Assembly (NCBI GenBank): GCA_024234635.1
Contig: JACKNX010000001.1
Location: 62,001-126,000 of the forward strand
Direction of reading: 5' to 3'
Length of the DNA: 64,000 nt
Source: Pseudomonadales bacterium
Lineage (GTDB): Bacteria > Pseudomonadota > Gammaproteobacteria > Pseudomonadales > Azotimanducaceae
The translations under genes and the position numbers were made by a program. Positions 1 through 7,830 of the stretch are shown here, one piece after another (the stretch's first letter is position 1; the number at the start of each line of letters is the position of its first letter). Under the pieces are notes generated by a model. The model worked only from the letters and a program-made list of their open reading frames with translations. It had not been told where the DNA came from and did no database searches.

Positions 1-286
1 AACTTGCCGATTCACCGGCAACCGGGGGCGGGACGCCCGGCGCTGACGTTGATTCCTGTCGAATCGCCGGCAAACGGTTGCCCGGTGGCGTCGGTCGAAC
101 AGTCGCGGTCCGCGCTGACGGCGGGATTGCGGGCGCGACTTCGTCCGGGGTGCGCATCTCGATCGAGAACTCGGGCGTCGGCACAGGCGCGGGGGCCCCA
201 ACAATAACAGGTAGCGGCCACCGCCAGAGCGCGATGCCATGAATGACGGCCATGACAACGATAAGGACGGACAATCTGCGATGCAT
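1..286 (-). CDS. Partial N-terminus of a membrane-anchored, proline-rich protein (3' end outside window)
   Basis: An open minus-strand frame runs from an ATG at 286 off the left edge, giving 95 residues with no stop. It begins with a short basic stretch and a hydrophobic segment (about residues 5-30, rich in Val, Ile, Leu and Ala), so it is probably a single inner-membrane anchor or uncleaved signal. The rest is rich in Pro, Ala, Thr and Ser, like an extended periplasmic linker. This architecture resembles the N-termini of TonB-like proteins or DUF3108 proteins, but no diagnostic domain lies inside the window, so the function is unknown. A GGGA about ten bases upstream is a weak ribosome binding site. 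The open frame and membrane-anchor composition are the only evidence. Confidence 0.5.
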   Translation of the reverse strand, partial: MHRRLSVLIVVMAVIHGIALWRWPLPVIVGAPAPVPTPEFSIEMRTPDEVAPAIPPSARTATVRPTPPGNRLPAIRQESTSAPGVPPPVAGESAS

Positions 287-728
287 GTGCACATTGTCCC
301 GTTTGCGGGTTGCGCGTGTATTGCGCAAATGTTTCGGAAAGCCGACTGACTGATACGCCTGCGCGGAATCCCGCGTTCAGGCATGGCAGGTCCACGCTGC
401 ACGCTTGAGTTGGCCCTTTCAACCTGCCACGCCACCCCTCCCGGACAGGACTGCTCGAACGGTCCTGCTGGCGGCAAAAACGGGGCAGGAGGCAAACACA
501 TGCCGGCATGCACCATGCCGCAGGCGCGAGTTGATCAGCGTGACCGGCATTCCCGCAACCCGAATAGGAGGGCGGGAGATCGGCCAAGAATCGCTGCGGT
601 GCAATACGTTCTCCGAACAGTCCTTGTCCATGTGCTCCAGAAGACAGCTCTCGCGGAAGATGGCGTCAGTGGAGCTGTGGATATCGGCGCTTCCAGGGCA
701 CTTTCGCAGAACGACCTGAAATTGAAGT
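287..728. other. Intergenic stretch with no convincing gene
   Basis: These 442 bases separate the partial left-edge gene from dgkA. Short frames exist on both strands. One, starting with ATG at 500 after a GGAGG-like sequence, encodes about 80 residues with no recognisable domain, unremarkable composition and no membrane segment. I see no tRNA, terminator or repeat here. The divergent promoter of the left-edge gene probably lies in it. Confidence 0.4.
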
Positions 729-1106
729 TCAACCCACCGTGAATCGCTGTACGGCAACAGACATCCAAACGAGCACGACGAGCGACAGGCTGACAAACAC
801 CGCCGCGGAGCCCATGTCCTTTGCCCGTCCTGACAGGGGGTGACGCTCCTCTCCCTGTCGATCGACAGCCGCCTCCACCGCCGAATTCAGCAGTTCCGTC
901 AACAGCACGAGCCACATGACAGCAAGCAGCGCGGTAACTTCGCCGATCGATCTTCCCAGCCAGAATGCCGCTGGGGTAAGCGCGACACAGAGAATGGTTT
1001 CCTGCCTGAAGGCGGCTTCATGCTTCCAGGCAGCCGAAAAGCCCTGCATCGAATAGCGGGTGGCATTCACAATCCGGCGCCCGATGCCGTCCGATCGTTT
1101 GTTCAT
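729..1106 (-). CDS. dgkA: Diacylglycerol kinase DgkA
   Basis: A 125-residue integral inner-membrane kinase that phosphorylates diacylglycerol to phosphatidic acid, recycling lipid released by membrane-derived glucan and lipid A modification. The family signature is present: ELLNSAVEAAVD near the middle supplies the conserved Glu, Asn and Glu of the active site, followed by a Lys-Asp pair and a hydrophobic final helix. Three hydrophobic segments match the usual trimeric DgkA fold, and the length is normal. The ATG at 1106 is chosen because it overlaps the stop of the upstream NUDIX gene in an ATGA arrangement, implying translational coupling. An upstream ATG would add nine residues and deepen the overlap. 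Confidence 0.93.
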   Translation of the reverse strand: MNKRSDGIGRRIVNATRYSMQGFSAAWKHEAAFRQETILCVALTPAAFWLGRSIGEVTALLAVMWLVLLTELLNSAVEAAVDRQGEERHPLSGRAKDMGSAAVFVSLSLVVLVWMSVAVQRFTVG

Positions 1107-1651
1107 GCAGACGGCGTCCACCCGGACAGCCACTTGCGCGCCATGCGATGCATCGATTCCTCGTGCGTATAGTCATCCATTCGCTGAACAGGCACCCACG
1201 CGAGATCCTTGGACTCCGGTGATACGACAAATTCCTCCGTCAGCGCCCTGAACGCAAACCGCACGTCATAGTGCCAGTGCGCGGGGTCGCCCTTGCGCGC
1301 CGGGATTTCATGAATATCCAGATCAAACACCGAAGTACCGAGAGGCGCCACATCCAGGCCCGACTCCTCACGCGCTTCACGCGCCGCCACCGCGCAGGTG
1401 TCAGGATCACCATCGCTGTGGCCCCCAAGCTGCACCCAGATATCCAGTTTCCGGTGATGCGTGAGCAGCACCTCATCCCGGTACGGATGCATTACCCAGG
1501 CAGAACCGGTGACGTGACCGGCCCAGCAATCATTCGCGAAACAGTTGTCGTGTGCTTCCGCCAGCGCGAGGAAGCGCTGCACGGTCGGCAGCTCAACCGG
1601 CGCACGCGCCGCGTAGTCGTCGAGGAGCAGGAGAAGTTTGCGCCGATGCAT
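1103..1651 (-). CDS. NUDIX hydrolase
   Basis: A 182-residue NUDIX-fold pyrophosphatase. The NUDIX box starts at Gly77 and ends in the core REAREESGL (residues 91-99), with the two metal-binding Glu at 95-96. The first Glu of the consensus is Asp83, a tolerated change. Such enzymes cleave a nucleoside diphosphate linked to another moiety; the substrate cannot be read from sequence. The ATG at 1651 is preferred because an upstream ATG at 1714 would run into the divergent monooxygenase gene. No strong ribosome binding site is visible, so the start is tentative. It is coupled by a four-base overlap to dgkA downstream. Confidence 0.85.
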   Translation of the reverse strand: MHRRKLLLLLDDYAARAPVELPTVQRFLALAEAHDNCFANDCWAGHVTGSAWVMHPYRDEVLLTHHRKLDIWVQLGGHSDGDPDTCAVAAREAREESGLDVAPLGTSVFDLDIHEIPARKGDPAHWHYDVRFAFRALTEEFVVSPESKDLAWVPVQRMDDYTHEESMHRMARKWLSGWTPSA

Positions 1652-1695
1652 GGGGTTGGGCAGACTCGCGGTTTTAAACCCCGAGGAGCATACGA

Positions 1696-1980
1696 ATGAT
1701 CGCCGTGATTGCAAAACTGAATGTGGCGGCCGGCAAGGAAGCAGATTTTGAAAAGGCCATGCTGGACCTGGCCGGCAAGGTTCGCGCCAACGAACCCGGC
1801 AACAAGTTGTACACGCTGTGCAAGGATGCCGACGGCAAGTACCTGGTCATGGAGTTGTACACCGATGAAGCCGCGCTGGCGGCCCACGGGCAGTCCGAGC
1901 ACTTCAAGGCGTCAGGTGCCTCCTTCAAGGGCCTCATGGCCGGTGCACCGGATATTCAGCGCCTGACAGTCGTCGGCTGA
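1696..1980 (+). CDS. ABM-domain (antibiotic biosynthesis monooxygenase-type) protein
   Basis: A 94-residue single-domain protein of the dimeric alpha/beta-barrel ABM family (YgiN/putative quinol monooxygenase type). It has the usual N-terminal strand (IAVIAKLNVAAGKE), a helix, and the central Tyr/Glu strand (residues about 47-56, LVMELYTDEAA) followed by an HGQSEHF helix, which matches the family motif around the His that sits in the cleft. Length is typical. GAGGAG seven bases before the ATG is a strong ribosome binding site. It is monocistronic and divergent from the NUDIX-dgkA pair. A cofactor-independent oxygenase on a quinol or similar aromatic is the usual family role, but here the substrate is unknown. 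Confidence 0.85.
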   Translation: MIAVIAKLNVAAGKEADFEKAMLDLAGKVRANEPGNKLYTLCKDADGKYLVMELYTDEAALAAHGQSEHFKASGASFKGLMAGAPDIQRLTVVG

Positions 1981-2076
1981 GATTCTGCACCCGGCGGGGC
2001 GGCAACAACCGCTCCGCGCGTCAGGTCCTCAATGAACCGCGCTGAACCGGAGCGATAACGGCGCCGCCGCCGCTAC

Positions 2077-2136
2077 CCTCTCATGTAACGAAGTTCCATG
2101 CGCGACAGCGCTGGCAATCGCAACGTGGCAAGCTGT
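2077..2136 (+). repeat. Dispersed repeat, copy A (60 bases)
   Basis: This stretch recurs, inverted, at 11760-11820. The last 46 bases match with one substitution; the first 14 differ by a few bases and one indel. Each copy contains an imperfect palindrome (CATG..AAC..GTT.CATG) ending at the conserved TTCCATG. Copy A lies between the convergent ABM and cobT genes, outside any reading frame I would accept. It may be a small non-autonomous repeat family of this genome. Apart from it I see nothing in 1981-2226. Confidence 0.75.
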
Positions 2137-2226
2137 TTACCACCATGCATCCGCTGGCAGGATGCTGCTCAGTGGCTTCCGCTCATTCGTGGTGTCGCTG
2201 GCAGCGCCGGTCTGGCCGCCCGCCAC

Positions 2227-4035
2227 TCAGACCGGTATCTCGAACAGCGCCGCCAACTGCTCCGTCATCGCCCCGCCCAGCTGCTCCGCGTCCGTGATCG
2301 TAACGGCGCGCTTGTAGTGGTGCGTCACATCGTGGCCGATGCCGATGGCGATCAGCTCCACGGGCGAGTGGTTCTCGATCTGGTCGATGGCGTACTTCAG
2401 GTGCTGTTCCAGATAATTGCTGGGATTGACGAGCAGCGTGGAGTTGTCCACGGGCAGGCCATCCGATATGACCATCAGTACCTTGCGCTCTTCCGTACGG
2501 GTGACAATCCGGTTATGCGCCCAGATGAGCGCCTCACCGTCGATGTTCTCCTTCAGCAGCTCCTCACGCATCATGAGCCCGAGATTGCGCTTGCAGCGGT
2601 GCCAGGTGTCGTCCGCCGCCTTGTATATGATGTGGCGCACATCGTTCAGTCGACCGGGATTGGCCGGCTTGCCGGCATTGATCCACTTTTCGCGTGACTG
2701 GCCGCCACGCCAGGCCCGCGTGGTGAAACCGAGAATCTCGACGCGCACCGAACAGCGCTCGAGCGTGCGGCCGAGAATATCGGCGCACATGGCGGCGATG
2801 GTGATGGAGCGTCCACGCATGGAGCCGGAGCTATCGATCAGCAATGTCACGACGGTGTCGCGGAACTTGGTTTCCTTCTCCTGCTTGTACGCCAGCGGGT
2901 TCATCGGATCGATGATCACCTGCGCCAGCCGGCTGGCATCCAGGTAACCTTCTTCGAGGTCAAATTCCCAGCTGCGGTTCTGGCGCGCCATCAGACGGCG
3001 CTGCAGGCGATTGGCGAGCTTGGAGGTGGCATGCTGCAAGGGTAGCAACTGCTGATCGAGGAGCGCCCGCAGGCGCACCATCTCGTCCGGATCACACAGG
3101 TCTTCGGCGCGGATGGTCTCGTCGAACTCCTGCGTGTATGCGGCGTAGTTGACGTCCATGGCGATGCGGCCGCTGTCATCCGGCATCTGCGTGGGCGCTT
3201 CGTCCGGGTCCGCATCAGCGCCGAGCTCATCCATGTCCATGTCGGCATCCATTTCCACCATGGTGGTGTCGCCTTCGGTGGACTCTTCCGTCGCGCCGTC
3301 TTCGTCGAGCACCACGTCTTCCGGCGAATAGTCGCTGTCCGCGTCCTGGTTCTCGTTGACTGACTCGATCTCGTCCTGGTTGGCATCTCCCTCCTGCGGC
3401 TCCTCCATGTCGGCCGCCAGGCCCAGGTCCGCGATCAGCCGGCGCCCCAACCGCGCAAACTGCTTCTGGTCGAACAGACTGTCCTTGAGCGCCGCAATAT
3501 CCTCACCGGCTTTCTCCAGGACAAAATCACGCCAGAACCGGACCACGTTTTCCGCGGAGGGAGGCAGGTCGCGCCCCGTCATCTGCTGCCTGACAAGCAA
3601 ACCAACGGCAACGCTCAGCGGCGCTTCGGATTCCACCGTGACGGTATCGAACGCCGCCTGCTTGCACTGCACTTCGAGGCTTGCGTCCAGATTGCGGGCG
3701 ACACCTTCCATGCGCAGCGAACCAATGGCGGCAACGCGCGCGTCCTCCAGCCACTGGAACATCTCCTGCGCGGGACCGGCACCCGGGGCGTAACTCGCGT
3801 GTACCCCATTGTCGTGGTACCGGATGTTCAGCGCGTACTGATCGCCAACGCCACGAATGGCATTGATCTGCTCCTGGCTCGCGCCCAGTTGCGGCAGCGG
3901 CACGCGCACCTGATTGCCACGCATGGCGGGCGGGCCATGCCCGAAGGTGACCTCGAGCTCGTCATTGCCGGCGATAGCCCGCATGGTCGCGGTGGTCGCC
4001 CGCTTGAACGGCTCCAGCGGATTTTCGTCAGCCAT
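2227..4035 (-). CDS. cobT: Cobaltochelatase subunit CobT (VWA-domain protein)
   Basis: A 602-residue protein matching CobT, which with CobS forms the AAA+ chaperone complex driving cobalt insertion into hydrogenobyrinate a,c-diamide by CobN in the aerobic cobalamin pathway. It shows the expected order: an N-terminal CobT domain, a very acidic linker (about residues 210-290, mostly Asp and Glu), and a C-terminal von Willebrand A domain with the MIDAS motif DSSGSMRG. Length fits the family. It lies 26 bases after cobS and is clearly co-transcribed. No cobN or other cobalamin gene is in the window, so the pair could also serve another chelatase or metal-centre maturation. Confidence 0.9.
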   Translation of the reverse strand: MADENPLEPFKRATTATMRAIAGNDELEVTFGHGPPAMRGNQVRVPLPQLGASQEQINAIRGVGDQYALNIRYHDNGVHASYAPGAGPAQEMFQWLEDARVAAIGSLRMEGVARNLDASLEVQCKQAAFDTVTVESEAPLSVAVGLLVRQQMTGRDLPPSAENVVRFWRDFVLEKAGEDIAALKDSLFDQKQFARLGRRLIADLGLAADMEEPQEGDANQDEIESVNENQDADSDYSPEDVVLDEDGATEESTEGDTTMVEMDADMDMDELGADADPDEAPTQMPDDSGRIAMDVNYAAYTQEFDETIRAEDLCDPDEMVRLRALLDQQLLPLQHATSKLANRLQRRLMARQNRSWEFDLEEGYLDASRLAQVIIDPMNPLAYKQEKETKFRDTVVTLLIDSSGSMRGRSITIAAMCADILGRTLERCSVRVEILGFTTRAWRGGQSREKWINAGKPANPGRLNDVRHIIYKAADDTWHRCKRNLGLMMREELLKENIDGEALIWAHNRIVTRTEERKVLMVISDGLPVDNSTLLVNPSNYLEQHLKYAIDQIENHSPVELIAIGIGHDVTHHYKRAVTITDAEQLGGAMTEQLAALFEIPV

Positions 4036-4061
4036 GCACCGGTCTTCCCGCGTATATCGCG

Positions 4062-5063
4062 CTATGCGGTCTTGAGGGTGATGCCGGCGGTGGCGTCACC
4101 CAGGTCTTCCCCCATGCAACGCTGGTAGTACTCCGCCACGATCGGCCGCTCCAGTTCATCGCATTTGTTGAGGAAGGTCACCCGGAAAGCAAAACCGATG
4201 TCACCGAAAATCTCCGCGTTCTGCGCCCACGTGAGCACGGTACGCGGCGACATGACAACCGACACATCGCCGTTGATGAAACCGCGACGACTGAGCTCGG
4301 CGACGCTCACCATGTTGGAGATCACCCGACGCCCCTTGTCGGTGGTGGCGTAACTCTTCGCCTTGCCCAGCACAATGGCCACTTCCTTGTCGTGCGGCAG
4401 GTAATTGAGCGTGGTGACGATGCTCCAGCGGTCCATCTGGCCCTGGTTGATCTGCTGCGTGCCGTGATACAGGCCCGTGGTGTCGCCCAGGCCGATGGTG
4501 TTGGTGGTGCTGAACAGCCGGAAATAGGCATGCGGCACGATCACCCGATTCTGGTCCAGCAGCGTGAGCCTGCCTTCCACTTCGAGCACGCGCTGAATGA
4601 CAAACATCACGTCCGGGCGGCCCGCATCGTATTCGTCGAATACCAGCGCCACCGGATGCTGCAAGGCCCAGGGCAGAATACCTTCACGGAACTCCGTCAC
4701 CTGCTTGCCCTCTTTCAGCACGATGGCATCCTTGCCCACCAGGTCGATGCGGCTGATGTGGCTGTCCAGGTTCACCCGCACGCAGGGCCAGTTCAGACGC
4801 GCCGCCACCTGCTCGATATGGGTGGACTTGCCGGTACCGTGATAGCCCTGGACCATCACGCGCCGGTTGTGGGCAAAGCCGGCCAGAATGGCCAGCGTCG
4901 TGTCGTGATCGAACAGGTAGTCCGAATCGATGTTCGGCACATACGGTGTGCGCTGGCTGAAAGCCGGCACCTGCAGGTCCAGATCGATGCCGAATGCCTC
5001 GCGGACGCTGACGGTGGTGTCCGGAACCAAGTCCGGCGACAAACCCGATTGATCAATACTCAC
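4062..5063 (-). CDS. cobS: Cobaltochelatase AAA+ subunit CobS
   Basis: A 333-residue MoxR-type AAA+ ATPase. Walker A is GYHGTGKST (about residues 73-81), Walker B is in the LVFDEYDAG stretch, and sensor/arginine residues follow in the RLFSTTNT region. N-terminal similarity to CobS (the block before the ATPase domain with VPNIDSDYLFD) separates it from general MoxR proteins. The GTG at 5063 is preferred: it gives the usual CobS length and follows AAGG; a longer in-frame version would overlap the divergent phosphatase gene. It forms the first gene of the cobS-cobT operon and powers metal insertion together with CobT. Confidence 0.92.
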   Translation of the reverse strand: MSIDQSGLSPDLVPDTTVSVREAFGIDLDLQVPAFSQRTPYVPNIDSDYLFDHDTTLAILAGFAHNRRVMVQGYHGTGKSTHIEQVAARLNWPCVRVNLDSHISRIDLVGKDAIVLKEGKQVTEFREGILPWALQHPVALVFDEYDAGRPDVMFVIQRVLEVEGRLTLLDQNRVIVPHAYFRLFSTTNTIGLGDTTGLYHGTQQINQGQMDRWSIVTTLNYLPHDKEVAIVLGKAKSYATTDKGRRVISNMVSVAELSRRGFINGDVSVVMSPRTVLTWAQNAEIFGDIGFAFRVTFLNKCDELERPIVAEYYQRCMGEDLGDATAGITLKTA

Positions 5064-5142
5064 GGCGCTTACCTTTTCACTATCTCGAGGAACACAAAGC
5101 GGGCTATTGTACGTGCCGGGGCGGTAAAGAACAGCGAGGATC

Positions 5143-5691
5143 ATGGCCAGGTTGTATCTCGTGCGACACGGTCGGGCAGCGGCGGGAATCGCGGAAAACA
5201 CCGATCCGGGGCTCGACGAACTCGGTCATCGGCAGGCGGCGGCCACCGCCGAAGAACTGGCGGCGCTACCGGTAATGCCGCTGTTCACGTCTCCCCTGCT
5301 GCGTGCGCGGGAAACCGGCGAACCCCTGGCCAGGCGCTGGAATCAGCAACTGACCGTCGAATCACGCGTCGCTGAAATCCCCTTTCCTACCTCGGATCTC
5401 GCCGAACGCGCCCGCTGGCTGCAGGCCGTGATGCCCGGCCGCTGGAGCAGCCTGGACGACTACTGGCAGCAATGGCGCAACGACGTGGTCGCCTGTCTGC
5501 TGGAACAACCACGCGACTGCATATTTTTTTCGCATTTCATTGCCATCAACGCCGCGGTCGGGGCCGCCTGCGCCGACGACCGCATGGTGGTGTTCCGACC
5601 GGACAACGCCTCCATCACCGTACTCAGCAACGATCCGGGCAGCCTTACCCTGCTGCAACTCGGCGGTGAAGCGGAAACGAAGGTGAATTGA
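5143..5691 (+). CDS. Histidine phosphatase family protein (SixA/PGAM-like)
   Basis: A 182-residue member of the histidine phosphatase superfamily. The N-terminal RHG motif (LVRHGRAAAG, His at residue 9) carries the phosphorylated His; TSPLLRARETGEPLA holds the conserved arginine, and FFSHFIAI near residue 128 supplies the second catalytic His. The compact length resembles SixA and small phosphoglycerate mutase-like phosphatases. GAGG lies just upstream of the ATG. It is divergent from cobS. Histidine phosphatases near corrinoid genes can be CobC (alpha-ribazole phosphatase), so a link with cobS-cobT is possible but not shown. Confidence 0.85.
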   Translation: MARLYLVRHGRAAAGIAENTDPGLDELGHRQAAATAEELAALPVMPLFTSPLLRARETGEPLARRWNQQLTVESRVAEIPFPTSDLAERARWLQAVMPGRWSSLDDYWQQWRNDVVACLLEQPRDCIFFSHFIAINAAVGAACADDRMVVFRPDNASITVLSNDPGSLTLLQLGGEAETKVN

Positions 5692-5720
5692 CGCGAAACC
5701 ACCGGACACACCGCCTGAAT

Positions 5721-6719
5721 TCAGGGCAGACGCCGCCAGGCGATGATCTGGGCCGGTAACGGCAGGGGTTTTCCGCACAGCCGCAGCGACAGGCTCAGGA
5801 GGCTCTGCCACATGTCGCCAGGCAGCTGTCCTTTGCCCTGCTGATCCAGCAACGCACATTCCCCGAGAATGACCGCCAGCGGACCAACGCGACGCCGGAA
5901 CGCCGGCAACAACCGCTGCTGCTTCGACGGCATCCAGTCACCTTTCTCCGCGCGCCGCAACGTACTTACCAGCACCGCCAGCGGACCCAGCGGACTTTCG
6001 CCCTCCTGGCGCAGATTTTCCAGGGCGCGAGCCACCCGGGGCGCATCGCCCGCCATCAGGGCGTCCACGAACGCAAAGGCGGAATGATGGCTGGAATCCT
6101 CAAGCTGCGTGGCCAGCGCTTCGCTGGTGAGGGGCGACGGCAGGTCCGCCAGTTTCAGGCGTTCGATTTCCTGCACGGCGGCAAGCAGGTTGCCCTCCAT
6201 CATCGACGCAAAAAGGGCGAGCGCATCCGTCTCGATGACAAGCCCTGCCCGCTTGAGCCGATCGAGCAACCAGGCATCGAAGCTTTCCAGGTCCACGGGC
6301 CGGACGGTGACCACAAGACCGCATGCCTCGACAGCGCGATACCAGGCCGCCTTGCGCTGATCGCTTCGCAGGTCGCCGGTGCGAATCAGCACCCGTGCAT
6401 CCGGATTCGGCGAGTCCCCGAACCGGCGGATGACCTCGGCGGCGGCGTTGCCATCGAGCCGGGACAGCGTCAGGCGAAGATCGATGATCTTGCGCGTGGC
6501 AAACAACGACAGGGATTGGGCATCTTCGAGCAGCGATCCCCATGCAAACCCGGCGTCCGCAAACAGCACCTCGCGCTCCGTGAAGCCGTCAGCCCGCGCC
6601 CGCGCCAGGATGGTGTCACATGTCTCCTCGACCAGCAGCGTCTCGTCACCGGTGACCAGCACAACCGGAGGCAGCCCCCCCTTCAGCGCGCCGGCAACCG
6701 AGTTGGCTTCAACCTGCAT
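5721..6719 (-). CDS. holA: DNA polymerase III subunit delta
   Basis: A 332-residue clamp-loader delta subunit, which opens the beta clamp. The N-terminus (PVVLVTGDETLLVEE) is the diagnostic start of the AAA+-like domain I, which lacks a working ATP site in this family. It is followed by the typical TRKIIDLRL, an FFxSMMEGNLLAA-type helix in domain II and a helical C-terminal collar domain. Length is normal. Its start overlaps the end of lptE by 11 bases, the conserved lptE-holA order of gammaproteobacteria. Confidence 0.95.
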   Translation of the reverse strand: MQVEANSVAGALKGGLPPVVLVTGDETLLVEETCDTILARARADGFTEREVLFADAGFAWGSLLEDAQSLSLFATRKIIDLRLTLSRLDGNAAAEVIRRFGDSPNPDARVLIRTGDLRSDQRKAAWYRAVEACGLVVTVRPVDLESFDAWLLDRLKRAGLVIETDALALFASMMEGNLLAAVQEIERLKLADLPSPLTSEALATQLEDSSHHSAFAFVDALMAGDAPRVARALENLRQEGESPLGPLAVLVSTLRRAEKGDWMPSKQQRLLPAFRRRVGPLAVILGECALLDQQGKGQLPGDMWQSLLSLSLRLCGKPLPLPAQIIAWRRLP

Positions 6720-7221
6720 CGGCTCCGGCCGGCGTGGTCCTGTTCTTCACGGCGGCCGAGGCCATGCGCAGCACGGACTGGCACAGATCCGTGCGCAGCT
6801 CGCGCTGTATGAGCGACTGTTCTTCGCTGTTGCTGACCAGATTGTCGCGATCCACACGGAATACCCGGGTGCGACTCAGCCAGTCCGGCTCGCTGATGAT
6901 CTCTCCCGTGCCGTCGCGAAGCCGGTAAAGCAGACCCTGCTCGATTTCGTATTCGGCAACCCTGGCATTACCGGTGGTGGAAACCGCCCGCTGCAGATCG
7001 CGTTCGTCCAGGATTTCCAGCGTCACATCGGCGTCGGCCATCGACGTCACTTCGCTGGCGCCGGCAATCCGAAATGTCTGGCGCAGTTCCCAGGCAAACT
7101 GGCTGTGCTGCGGCGCTTCCAGGTGAAAAGACTGAAACGGGGCTTCCACACCCACGCCGCGCAGATGAAAGCCGCAGCCGGCGAGGATCAGCAACAGAAC
7201 AAGTGCGGGTACGCGTCGCAT
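6709..7221 (-). CDS. lptE: LPS-assembly lipoprotein LptE
   Basis: A 170-residue outer-membrane lipoprotein that plugs the LptD barrel and helps insert lipopolysaccharide into the outer leaflet. The ATG at 7221 gives a short signal peptide ending in the lipobox LAGC (Cys16 becomes lipidated), followed by GFHLRG, a hallmark of LptE. The remaining alpha/beta sandwich sequence and length are typical. Its end overlaps holA. In most gammaproteobacteria leuS lies directly upstream; here it does not, and 609 bases of apparently non-coding DNA separate lptE from lnt. Confidence 0.93.
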   Translation of the reverse strand: MRRVPALVLLLILAGCGFHLRGVGVEAPFQSFHLEAPQHSQFAWELRQTFRIAGASEVTSMADADVTLEILDERDLQRAVSTTGNARVAEYEIEQGLLYRLRDGTGEIISEPDWLSRTRVFRVDRDNLVSNSEEQSLIQRELRTDLCQSVLRMASAAVKNRTTPAGADAG

Positions 7222-7830
7222 GGTGTCGTCGATATCGTTGGCGTCGATGGAGGGCGGGAGTATACGCCTTGCCGGCACAGAGCCGCCAAGGCGGGAGAAT
7301 TCAGGTGCACAGACAACAGAGTGCCTCCCAGGCACGTTCACACCGGCTGACGGGATTGTCAGATTCGCCTGTCCCCGATGCATTCCCACAGCAGGTTTAC
7401 GCGTATCCGGTCGACTGCGGACGTGGGGCGCGTGCCCACACAATCAGGCCAAGCGTCGCGCCAGCCAGGGAATCCGTGCCGGCACGGCCCGCATACCACG
7501 GCATGCGGGCCACGTTACGTTGCAGTTCACGCAGATCGTTTCGCAGCTCCCGGGCCATGTGCAGCGTAGGTGTTCCCGCAGTCGCGCGGGAATGACTTGC
7601 CGAGGATTGGCGCGATCCGGTGTCCGGGCTCGTGGGAACGGTGTGCGTGCTCGTACTCAGCACGGACAGTATTGTCAGCGTTGCCACAGAGAAAATCCGA
7701 GCGTCGTACCGACGGCTGACGCCACAGTTGCACCTGCGGAAAGCTGGCATGGAGAAAACACCCTCCGAAGGGCAGAGCCCACGGGCGATGGTGCCGGCCT
7801 GTGAATACCCGCACTGTCCGGTTCCGGGTG
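7222..7830. other. 609-base gap where leuS is expected; one doubtful small ORF
   Basis: This gap lies between lnt and lptE, all on the minus strand. In many gammaproteobacteria leuS occupies this place. No leucyl-tRNA synthetase motif (HIGH or KMSKS) is encoded here. The best minus-strand frame, 7397-7750, gives 117 residues with a basic start, a hydrophobic stretch near residues 18-32 and a Ser/Thr-rich middle; GGAGGG sits about 11 bases before its ATG. I do not recognise it, and several other frames are open across the same DNA, so I leave it as a weak candidate rather than a gene. Confidence 0.4.

Noticed and set aside
383..742. Overlapping frames of 100-190 residues on both strands in 12-796
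   Set aside because: No recognisable domain, no coherent composition and mutual overlap; typical of high-GC DNA. Only the minus-strand frame starting at 286 has a plausible membrane-anchor N-terminus.
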